A DNA stretch of 22,026 nt from Bacillota bacterium (GTDB lineage Bacteria; Bacillota; Negativicutes; Sporomusales; Sporomusaceae): NCBI GenBank assembly GCA_023388195.1, contig JAEWGR010000066.1, positions 1 to 22,026 of the forward strand. The letters run 5' to 3'. A program made the translations under genes and the position numbers. Shown here piece after piece: positions 15,826 to 22,026 of the stretch. Numbering within the stretch: the stretch's first letter is position 1; each line of letters opens with the position of its first letter. The notes beneath the pieces are model-generated. The model did no database searches. It was not told where the DNA came from and saw only the letters and a list, made by a program, of their open reading frames with translations.

Positions 15826-15868
15826 AAGATCACTTCCGTTTCATAAAACCGGAAGTGATCTTTTTTTT
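15822..15868. terminator. Bidirectional intrinsic terminator after the sigma-54 regulator gene
   Basis: GATCACTTCCG (15828-15838) pairs perfectly with CGGAAGTGATC (15850-15860). A T8 run follows on the plus strand, and on the minus strand T6 (15827-15822) follows the stem. It ends the regulator transcript coming from 17998 and insulates the operon promoter. Its minus-strand U-tract overlaps the candidate activator site. Confidence 0.88.
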
Positions 15869-15925
15869 CTATCTTTCAAATTCTAATTATATAAAATCCA
15901 CATTTTATTGCTCTTAATCACAGAA

Positions 15926-17998
15926 CTAGATTTTTATATTATATTTTTTTATCTTTTTGTATAATGTAGCCTTGGATATTTCCAACATATCCGCTGCCAC
16001 AAGAATATTATCATTCGCTTTCATTAGCGCCAGCTGGATAGCTGTTCTTTCCCAGCTTGTAATCGAAAGTAAAATATTCTCTTTCTCGGTCGCATTGTTA
16101 GTGTTAACCCTGCCAGATTTCTCACTTACTATGTCCTCCGGCAAGCAATCCGGCGTAATTATATTATCTGTACTGACATTGATGGCATAAATCATAGCAT
16201 TTTCTAATTGCCGGACATTTCCCGGCCAACTGTAGCTTAGTATTTTTTCTTTGGCCTCAGAGTGGATGGAAGAAAGTTTGCGGCCAACCTTTTTGCAATA
16301 TTTTTCAATAAAATAATTACTGAGAATGCCGACATCATTTTCCCGGTCCCGCAAAGCCGGCAGCTTTAGCGTTAAAACCGACAACCGAAAGAAAAGATCC
16401 TTGCGAAACAAATCCTCTGCCATTATTTTTTTTAGATCTTTATTGGTAGCAGCTATTATATTGAAATCAACCTTTTTATAGTTTCGTCCACCGATACGGA
16501 TAACCTGCTTATTTTCTATAACCCGCAACAAAACCGGTTGGAGTTCCAGCGGCATATCGCCAATTTCATCCAGAAAAAGCGTACCGCCATTGGCTAATTC
16601 AATTTTACCGGGCCGGCCACTGCGGTCAGCCCCGGTAAAACTACCACCTTCGTAGCCAAATAATTCGCATTCAATCAGGTCACGCGGCAGCGCGGAACAA
16701 TTAACGGCTATAAACGGCCCCTGCGGGCAACGGGTATTGTGGATGGCCTGGGCAAAAATTTCCTTGCCGGTGCCACTCTCCCCTGATAATAAAATAGTCT
16801 CCTGCAAACCGGCAAAGCGATTTCCCAGTTCAATCGCTTTTTTCATAGCCTTGCTTTCACCGATTATATCGTTAAATTTATATATTGCCATAGCCCCGGA
16901 TCTGCTGTTTACCATGGCATTGATTTTTTTTATAGGATTAAATCTAAGTATCGCTCCGGTTAATTGACTGGAGCCTTGGGTTATTACCGGATGAATTTCT
17001 ACAAGGTAAGACTGCTCGTCTTTGTTGGTGGAGATTACCTCTTCAACACTGATTTTTTCAGCTTTAGTCACGTATTCCATAAGACTGGAGTTATCATCCA
17101 AAAAATTCCCAATATTTTTCCCGGTGATTTGATCCGGCTGCAGGTTAAAAATCGACAGTCCCTGCTGATTCATTCTAATTATTTGACCGGCTTGATCCAC
17201 ATTTACAATGCCTTCATCGATGCAATCCAGGGTAGCTTCCAGTGTATCGTACGCAAGCCTAAGATTATTATTGACAGAACGTACATACTGATTATTTTTT
17301 TCCAGTTCAATTTGAAGCTGTATCGCTTCCGCCATCGCAATAATTAAGCCTAACGTATGAATGCACAACTTTTGATAGTTACTGTCTAACGTGGGGTTAA
17401 TCAACTCCTGATTCAATACTAAGGTAGCAATCAGCTCGCCTTTATCGTCTTGTATAGGCGCCGAGGAGCCAATCATATTTTGATAATACAGGGAATATTG
17501 TTCTGGCCCGATTATCTGTACCGGGCATCTATAGCGCATACTTAATACATGGGAACAAGTTCCAACTGTGCCTTCAGTAAAAATTTTCCCCGGCGTGAGC
17601 CGGCTATACTCTATATTTTGCGGAAATACACCCGTAGATAACAATAATGTGCCATGTTTATCAAACAAATACAGTGAGTAGCCGGAAGAGTCGACCAGTT
17701 TTTTAAAAGAGTTGAAAAGTTTTTGGGTAATATGTATTAAAAGTTTATTCTTAGCCAATACAGTCTCAAGTTCTTTACTATTCAGACTTTTATCAATTCT
17801 CGTTTCGAAAGGATTTACGCCTAACGCACGCGATCTCAGCCAGGATTCTGCTAAAGCCTGATTCATAGCAGAAAAATGATGTGGATTTTCTGATTCATTA
17901 TTTAAAAAACGTTCCTTGTTTTGCAGCATAGCTTCCCAGCGTTCTTTAGTTACAAACTGCAGGCCATTTAATGCGGCTGAACTGCTTTCACTCCACAT
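15926..17998 (-). CDS. AcoR-like sigma-54-dependent transcriptional activator (GAF-PAS-AAA+-Fis HTH)
   Basis: This 690-residue enhancer-binding protein probably switches on the molybdoenzyme operon. Residues about 85-230 form an AcoR-type GAF sensor, and about 250-355 a PAS domain. The AAA+ domain has GESGTGKE (406-413, Walker A), GGTLFLDEIGD (471-481, Walker B) and GSFTGA (452-457). The last is the sigma-54 contact loop, with Ser in place of the usual Ala. A Fis-type helix-turn-helix ends the chain (664-687). No receiver domain is seen, so it likely binds a small-molecule signal directly. The start at 17998 has AAGGATGG five bases upstream, whereas the ATG at 18007 is flush against the purines and looks too close. 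The gene is more AT-rich than the enzyme genes. It ends at the 15822-15868 terminator. Confidence 0.92.
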   Translation of the reverse strand: MWSESSSAALNGLQFVTKERWEAMLQNKERFLNNESENPHHFSAMNQALAESWLRSRALGVNPFETRIDKSLNSKELETVLAKNKLLIHITQKLFNSFKKLVDSSGYSLYLFDKHGTLLLSTGVFPQNIEYSRLTPGKIFTEGTVGTCSHVLSMRYRCPVQIIGPEQYSLYYQNMIGSSAPIQDDKGELIATLVLNQELINPTLDSNYQKLCIHTLGLIIAMAEAIQLQIELEKNNQYVRSVNNNLRLAYDTLEATLDCIDEGIVNVDQAGQIIRMNQQGLSIFNLQPDQITGKNIGNFLDDNSSLMEYVTKAEKISVEEVISTNKDEQSYLVEIHPVITQGSSQLTGAILRFNPIKKINAMVNSRSGAMAIYKFNDIIGESKAMKKAIELGNRFAGLQETILLSGESGTGKEIFAQAIHNTRCPQGPFIAVNCSALPRDLIECELFGYEGGSFTGADRSGRPGKIELANGGTLFLDEIGDMPLELQPVLLRVIENKQVIRIGGRNYKKVDFNIIAATNKDLKKIMAEDLFRKDLFFRLSVLTLKLPALRDRENDVGILSNYFIEKYCKKVGRKLSSIHSEAKEKILSYSWPGNVRQLENAMIYAINVSTDNIITPDCLPEDIVSEKSGRVNTNNATEKENILLSITSWERTAIQLALMKANDNILVAADMLEISKATLYKKIKKYNIKI

Positions 17999-18007
17999 AT
18001 CTACCAT

Positions 18008-18323
18008 CCTTTCAATATCAACAAAACTTTCTAACCACTTTCGGGCTAATACGCCGATGAACCGGGAATATGTATAGCGGTTAAGATTTTAGCTCCTATT
18101 GAAGGTTAAACGTTATCAAAATTAATGTAAAATTTTATCAATATATTATATTTCATTCTAACATAGAACCATCTTCAAATTCATTGATTATGATAAAAAA
18201 CAATCAGAACAGCATCACGAATACACAGGGGACGCTCCTTTTCCGGCACTTTGCGCCCAAAAGAAGCGTCCCCTGTCTTTGGCATACACGATTGGATATT
18301 GCCATACTTTCCGGAGCCGGTAA
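18008..18323. other. Intergenic region upstream of the sigma-54 regulator
   Basis: This 316-base gap is AT-rich at 18110-18200, the likely promoter zone for the regulator. A TATAAT sequence occurs on the minus strand near 18145-18150, but no good -35 box lies at normal spacing. It also holds the palindrome at 18225-18276. No supported gene was seen. Confidence 0.7.
18225..18276. repeat. REP-like palindrome 2
   Basis: Arms 18225-18242 (ACAGGGGACGCTCCTTTT) and 18259-18276 pair at 17 of 18 positions around a 16-base loop. No U-run follows on either strand, so it is not a normal terminator. It shares CAGGGGACG with the palindrome at 7890-7947. Similar GGGGACG hairpins are widespread in Clostridia-type genomes and are thought to be moved by REP-associated transposases. 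Confidence 0.72.
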
Positions 18324-18503
18324 TTACTTCACCAATTCCCACTTGCACCGCACCGGCGAAGTGATCGCATTTTCATCTTTTAGTGCTTTAAAGGCCTTAT
18401 CCACGTCTTTCCGGGCCAGGCCGGACAGTTTTTCAACCTCACCGGCGCTTAATGGTTTGCCGGCCGCTTTCATGGTTTCCACAACGGTATCTGTTACACT
18501 CAT
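18324..18503 (-). CDS. 59-residue winged-helix DNA-binding-like protein
   Basis: The start at 18503 is fixed by AGGAGG seven bases upstream; an earlier in-frame ATG at 18578 lacks such a site and would add 25 unstructured residues. The protein reads MSVTDTVVETMKAAGKPLSA, then GEVEKLSGLARKDVDKAFKALKDE and SPVRCKWELVK. This is a helix, a helix-turn-helix (GEVEKLSGLARKDVDKAFKALK) and a short wing. Small proteins of this make-up are common in anaerobic Firmicutes and are annotated as hypothetical or as MarR/ArsR-like. The target is unknown. It lies 125 bases downstream of the LysR gene on the same strand and has its own RBS, so it may be co-transcribed. Confidence 0.78.
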   Translation of the reverse strand: MSVTDTVVETMKAAGKPLSAGEVEKLSGLARKDVDKAFKALKDENAITSPVRCKWELVK

Positions 18504-18628
18504 GTTCCTGCCTCCTATATTCTTTGCAAGCGGTTTCGCTACCGGCAAAAGAGAGCCGTTGTTCATTGTCCCGCTCACCTAACCGTACCAGCATTTTTCC
18601 CGCTTCCAGCTTCCACTATTCTTTTAAG

Positions 18629-19525
18629 CTAATATCCCGGGTTATCCAGCAGCCCAAGGTACCGGTTCAGGATGTCAAGGCCCTCGGCCACGGCCGGATT
18701 AGGGTAAACATGGGTTATTTTATAATATACCAAAGGTGGCGGTGGATCAGACAGCTGCTGAATCACACATTGACCCAGCTTCATAAATGTGGTTGCTATC
18801 GTTTTAGGCGCAATGGCCCATTGACGGGGATCTTGCAGCATCGGAAATATCATGCCGGTACTATCAATTTTTATACGCGGCAAACAGGCAGTTCCCCACC
18901 AGCGATCATGCCATATAGGGTAAGCGGCACCCCAGCCGGTAGAATTAATGTACAGTTCATATTCGCAGCTCAATTCTTGCGGCTGCACTGTCTTGGTAGC
19001 GATGTTTTCCGGCGTTAAAGGCCGGACCAGTACCATCTCATCAACATAAAAAGGTTCTATTGCTACGTTAGGCACAGACAGCTCCCTTTTTACAAAAGCG
19101 GCATCTAGTTCCCGCCGCTCTACACAGTTATAGAGTTCAGACGAATGCTCCGTCCGGAACTGAAGCTGCAGTTCCGGTATATGCCGGCTTAGGGCCTGAA
19201 ATACCGGTGGCAAAAGATAGCGGTTAAGGGTCATGGACCCGCCAATGGCAAGGTGTAATTCGGGGCTATCACTCCGCAGGGCGTCTGTTTCCTGCTGTAA
19301 GGCTCGCCAGCGTTCGGCAATACTGACAAATTTTCTGCCCGCGGCAGTCAGCGCCACCGAATGGGCGCCCTTATTACGCTCGATCAGCGTTTTCCCCATC
19401 AGCTGCTCCAGTGTTTTCAGCCGGTAACTGATTGTGGCTTGTGTCAGATGCAGCAAATCAGCGGCCTTTTTCAGACTCCCGGTTTGCATAATGGCCAGAA
19501 AAGCTTCGATTCCCAGGAAATACAC
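18629..19525 (-). CDS. LysR-family transcriptional regulator
   Basis: This 298-residue regulator has an N-terminal winged helix-turn-helix (about 1-60, with TGSLKKAADLLHLTQATIS) and a linker helix. A periplasmic-binding-like effector domain follows (about 90-290). I chose the GTG at 19525 because AGGTGG lies eight bases before it and the protein then opens VYFLGIEAFLAIMQTGS, as LysR proteins do. In-frame GTG codons at 19537 and 19534 have no upstream RBS. It is divergent from the DMT transporter at 19675, the classic layout in which LysR controls the adjacent gene. The effector domain is rich in Trp and Tyr (GWGAAYPIWHDRWWG), which may point to an aromatic or unusual ligand. The effector itself cannot be read. 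Confidence 0.92.
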   Translation of the reverse strand: MYFLGIEAFLAIMQTGSLKKAADLLHLTQATISYRLKTLEQLMGKTLIERNKGAHSVALTAAGRKFVSIAERWRALQQETDALRSDSPELHLAIGGSMTLNRYLLPPVFQALSRHIPELQLQFRTEHSSELYNCVERRELDAAFVKRELSVPNVAIEPFYVDEMVLVRPLTPENIATKTVQPQELSCEYELYINSTGWGAAYPIWHDRWWGTACLPRIKIDSTGMIFPMLQDPRQWAIAPKTIATTFMKLGQCVIQQLSDPPPPLVYYKITHVYPNPAVAEGLDILNRYLGLLDNPGY

Positions 19526-19576
19526 GCGCCTCACCACCTATTAAAAACTTCTATAAGAAATACAAAAATATCTCGT

Positions 19577-19606
19577 TTTACAAGCCAGCATTCTATATCT
19601 TAAAAT
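19577..19606 (+). promoter_or_regulatory. Candidate promoter for the DMT transporter
   Basis: TTTACA (19577-19582) and TAAAAT (19601-19606) are 18 bases apart on the plus strand, about 70 bases before the start codon. The gap to the LysR gene should also hold the LysR site, but no clear T-N11-A palindrome stood out. Confidence 0.4.
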
Positions 19607-19674
19607 TAACATAGAGTTGAAAAATCAGCAATACCTGGCACGAGGATTAATTTTAAAAACAAGGGGGTACGATT

Positions 19675-20535
19675 TTGACTGGCTTGGCGTTATTGCTGCT
19701 TCTCTGTGCGGCCTTTTGTCATGCCTTCTGGAATTATATATCCAAGAAAGCTTGTGGCGGTGCCGTTTTTGTCTGGCTGTTCAATGCAGTGGCCTCAGTA
19801 ATCTATATCCTGGTCGTTATTGGCGACCTCTTGCTGACAAACGCCCTCTTCACCTGGGACTCTGTATTCTTTATGCTGGGAAGCGGGATTTTGCATGTCG
19901 GGTACTTTATACTGCTAAATAAAGGCTATGACGTTGGGGACCTCTCGCTGGTTTATCCTTTAGCGCGCGGCTCAGGTCCCCTGCTTTCCACCCTGGCCGC
20001 AGTCTGCTTTCTGGGCGAACAGCCTTCCCTGGTCGCCCTCACAGGCACGGTGCTTATTGCCGTCGGCGTTTTCCTGCTGTTAGGCAACCCGGCAAAGTAT
20101 GTTGAAACCAAGGCCTACCAAGCCATACTCTTTGCTCTTTTAACCGGTTTGTTTATTGCCGGTTATACCCTTTGGGATAAGTATGCTGTCAGTATCATGG
20201 CTGTTTCCCCAGTACTGATGTACTGGGGCACCACCGTCTGCCAGGCCTTGTTGCTGCTCCCCTATGCCCTGAAAAACCGTGAAGCGGCCGCATACCAGTG
20301 GAAAACGAATCGTGCGGCCGTCTTTTGGGTAGCTGTTTTGTGCCCGTTATCCTATATTCTGGTCCTCACGGCTATGGTTTTTACCCCGGTAAGTTATGTA
20401 GCCCCCGCACGCGAGGTAAGCATCTTAATCGGCGCAGTCATGGGGGCACGATTGTTAGCCGAAGGGGACGCCAAGCTGCGTATCGCCGCCGCCATCGTTA
20501 TTTTAACCGGTCTGACCTGCCTGGCACTCGGCTGA
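19675..20535 (+). CDS. EamA/DMT-superfamily transporter
   Basis: This 286-residue inner-membrane permease has about ten hydrophobic helices in two homologous halves of five, the EamA pattern. The first half carries YPLARGSGPLLSTLAAVCFLGE and the second SYVAPAREVSILIGAVMGARLLAEGD; both are the conserved Pro/Ala-then-Glu segments of the family. The start codon is TTG at 19675, set by AAGGGGG about seven bases upstream; no ATG nearby has such a site. Family members move amino acids, other metabolites or unknown solutes, usually outwards, and the substrate is not evident. It is the only plus-strand gene seen and is probably controlled by the divergent LysR. Confidence 0.92.
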   Translation: MTGLALLLLLCAAFCHAFWNYISKKACGGAVFVWLFNAVASVIYILVVIGDLLLTNALFTWDSVFFMLGSGILHVGYFILLNKGYDVGDLSLVYPLARGSGPLLSTLAAVCFLGEQPSLVALTGTVLIAVGVFLLLGNPAKYVETKAYQAILFALLTGLFIAGYTLWDKYAVSIMAVSPVLMYWGTTVCQALLLLPYALKNREAAAYQWKTNRAAVFWVAVLCPLSYILVLTAMVFTPVSYVAPAREVSILIGAVMGARLLAEGDAKLRIAAAIVILTGLTCLALG

Positions 20536-20804
20536 TTGCGATAGATCTTAGGCTCTGCTCAAAATGAAGAAGCTGTTAATCCCCACTGATAAAAAAAATA
20601 ACCTTGAACTTGCCAATCCTTTTAGGATAAGTAAGTCAAGGTTGCTCCCCTAGCAAGATGTAGATAAACTGATTAATTGACCTGCTGTAAATACGCAGAT
20701 ACTACTTGGCGGAATTCACCGCTGCCCTTCATGCCTATCGTTTCGCTGCTGCTCTCCTGGTGGATATGGCAGCAATCCCGCAGGCCCTGCTGCCCCCTCT
20801 TACA
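20536..20804. other. Convergent intergenic region
   Basis: Between the DMT transporter and the ATPase stop there is the ATPase terminator and about 160 bases (20645-20804) without a supported gene. A minus-strand reading frame continues past the ATPase TAG for about 35 codons but has no good start or RBS. Confidence 0.6.
20591..20642 (-). terminator. Intrinsic terminator of the P-type ATPase gene
   Basis: On the minus strand ACCTTGACTT...ATCCT pairs with AGGAT...AAGTTCAAGGT, an imperfect stem with an AAA(A)-type loop. TATTTTTTTT (20600-20591) follows. It lies about 160 bases past the ATPase stop. On the plus strand no U-run follows, so it is unlikely to end the transporter transcript by itself. 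Confidence 0.75.
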
Positions 20805-22026
20805 CTATGCCGGGAGAGTGCGCCGCCGTGCCACAATACTCTCAATACCAAAGTCCACCACTGAGGTCACTCCGGCCACCAAAAAGGCTACTAGCCAATC
20901 CATGCCGGTTAGACTTACGGTACCGAAGATTTGCTGCAGTCCGGGAACATGAATGATCCCTGCCACCATGCTCATGGAAAGCGCAACCGCGCCGATTAAC
21001 CAGGGATTGCTGAAGAGACCTACCTGACCGGCTTCCCTTTCCATGCGGCAGTCAAAAATATGAACAAACTGACTGATGGCAAGCTGAGCAATTACAAGGC
21101 TCCGCGCCCAGATAAGATTACCGCTCCGTGCCAGTTTCCAGGCGAAAAGTGCGATACTTGCCAAACCGATAACCAGGCCGCGGGTAATTACCTTTCGCCC
21201 CAGGCCGCCGGCGAAAACACTTTCGTTGGCCGTTTTAGGCGGTTTATTCATGATATTTTTCGCCGCCGGATCATTCACAAGCGCAATTGCGGGCAGTCCA
21301 TCGCCAATCAGATTAATCCATAACAATTGAATTGGGATAAGCGGCAGCGGCAGGCCGATAACAGCGGCCAACAACATAAGGACTACTTCCCCGATATTGG
21401 TTGCCACCAGATAACGAATGGCTTTACGGATATTGCCATAAATCGAGCGGCCTTCTTCCATAGCCCTGATGATAGTAGCAAAATTATCGTCAGCCAATAT
21501 CATGCTCGCAGCCTGCTTGGTAACGTCCGTCCCCATAATTCCCATGGCAATACCAATGTCTGCTGCTTTTACGGCCGGGGCATCGTTGACGCCGTCGCCG
21601 TTCATCGCAACAATGTAGCCCTCTTGCTTTAACGCTTTGATGATGCGCAGCTTCTGATGCGGCGAGGTTCGGGCATAAACATATGCGCCGGCAACAAGTT
21701 TCCTCAGCTCCGCATCAGATGCCTTCTCCAGCTCACTGCCAAGAACAACACGCCCATCACGGCCTACCAATCCAAGCTCACAGGCAATGGCTTTGGCCGT
21801 CAGCGGATGATCGCCCGTAATCATGATAACCCTGACACCGGCTGCTTTACATTTTGCAATTGCTGCCGGCACCTCCGGCCGGGGTGGATCAATCATGCCA
21901 ACCAGACCGCAAAAAACCAACCCTGTTTCAATATCCTGGCTTTCCTCCGGCCCGCAGCAAGGGGATAACTCGCTGTAGGCGCACGCCAGCACCCGCAGCG
22001 CTCTCCCGGCCATATCTACAGTAGTC
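20805..22026 (-). CDS. P2A-type (Ca2+) cation-transporting ATPase, C-terminal part
   Basis: This is the last 406 residues of a P-type pump; the frame is open to the right edge, so the true start and the DKTGT site lie outside. Visible are GMIDPPRPEVPAAI, MITGDHPLTAKAIACELGL (end of the P domain) and the hinge VAMNGDGVNDAPAVKAADIGIAMG, with six membrane helices after it. M5 has NIGEVV and M6 has LLWINLIGDGLPAIAL. These keep the Asn and Glu of M5 and the Asn and Asp of M6 that bind calcium in SERCA, and GD replaces SERCA's TD. Ca2+ (possibly Mn2+) export is therefore likely. It is convergent with the DMT transporter and ends in the 20591-20642 terminator. No link to the respiratory operon is seen. 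Confidence 0.93.
   Translation of the reverse strand, partial: TTVDMAGRALRVLACAYSELSPCCGPEESQDIETGLVFCGLVGMIDPPRPEVPAAIAKCKAAGVRVIMITGDHPLTAKAIACELGLVGRDGRVVLGSELEKASDAELRKLVAGAYVYARTSPHQKLRIIKALKQEGYIVAMNGDGVNDAPAVKAADIGIAMGIMGTDVTKQAASMILADDNFATIIRAMEEGRSIYGNIRKAIRYLVATNIGEVVLMLLAAVIGLPLPLIPIQLLWINLIGDGLPAIALVNDPAAKNIMNKPPKTANESVFAGGLGRKVITRGLVIGLASIALFAWKLARSGNLIWARSLVIAQLAISQFVHIFDCRMEREAGQVGLFSNPWLIGAVALSMSMVAGIIHVPGLQQIFGTVSLTGMDWLVAFLVAGVTSVVDFGIESIVARRRTLPA

Larger units (their letters stand above)
15560..15925. other. Control region between regulator and molybdoenzyme operon
   Basis: This 366-base gap holds, from the regulator side, the terminator, the candidate activator repeat, an AT-rich spacer (15730-15800), the sigma-54 promoter and a leader with a small hairpin. 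No convincing ORF was seen in it. Confidence 0.85.

Noticed and set aside
18184..18197. TTGAT-N4-ATAAA, one base from an FNR/CRP-type site
   Set aside because: One mismatch in an AT-rich stretch is expected by chance, and no promoter is established at a suitable distance.
18504..18578. 25-residue extension of the small winged-helix protein
   Set aside because: No RBS precedes the ATG at 18578, whereas AGGAGG directly precedes 18503.
19636..19650. TGGCAC followed by TTAAT, a possible second sigma-54 promoter before the DMT transporter
   Set aside because: The -12 element lacks the essential GC, and a TTTACA/TAAAAT pair fits better.
20696..20804. Minus-strand frame continuing about 35 codons past the ATPase TAG (possible read-through or pseudogene tail)
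   Set aside because: The ATPase already ends after its last membrane helix with a normal basic tail, the extension has no membrane or family features, and its only ATG lacks an RBS.
20677..20952. Plus-strand ORF of 91 codons
   Set aside because: It half-overlaps the ATPase C-terminus on the other strand, has no RBS, and its Cys/Trp/Pro-rich composition is not protein-like.

Overview
The window looks like part of the genome of a diderm, spore-former-type Firmicute of the class Negativicutes (Sporomusa/Pelosinus-like). This is inferred from strong AGGAGG-type ribosome binding sites and low-GC intergenic DNA, found together with an outer-membrane two-partner secretion system and a periplasmic (Tat-exported) respiratory molybdoenzyme. 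No rRNA, tRNA, CRISPR array or transposase gene was seen.

Region 1 (1-7702, minus strand) is a two-partner secretion operon. It comprises a TpsB/FhaC-type outer-membrane transporter, a 44-codon membrane microprotein that starts on the base after the tpsB stop, and a giant TpsA exoprotein that runs off the left edge (at least 1947 codons). The exoprotein reads, N to C: long signal peptide, TPS/haemagglutinin beta-helix domain, about 12 propeller-like repeats of roughly 57-64 residues, a junction segment, then YDG/MBG-type Ig-like repeats with an exact 270-bp period. A sigma-70-like promoter precedes tpsB.

Region 2 (8058-15559, minus strand) is a seven-gene operon with almost no gaps: Tat-exported molybdopterin catalytic subunit, four-cluster ferredoxin subunit, DmsC-type membrane anchor, TorD-type chaperone, NapG-type Tat ferredoxin, NapH-type membrane quinol dehydrogenase, and a 387-residue multi-cluster Fe-S protein. 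It carries two different quinol-oxidising membrane modules plus an extra Fe-S protein. The electron acceptor cannot be read from sequence; the catalytic Cys and overall layout resemble the clade that holds acetylene hydratase and catechol dehydroxylases.

Region 3 (15560-18180) is the control region. An AcoR-like sigma-54 activator (GAF-PAS-AAA+-Fis) lies just upstream in the same orientation. Between it and the operon are a bidirectional terminator, a candidate activator inverted repeat, and a near-perfect -24/-12 promoter placed 114 nt before the catalytic-subunit start codon. The regulator, its probable binding site and its target promoter can therefore all be read from one stretch.

Region 4 (18181-20550) holds a REP-like palindrome, a 59-residue winged-helix protein, a LysR regulator, and a divergent EamA/DMT transporter that is probably the LysR target. 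Region 5 (20591-22026, minus strand) is the C-terminal part of a P2A-type (Ca2+) ATPase with its terminator. Two REP-like palindromes sharing the core CAGGGGACG sit at 7890 and 18225.
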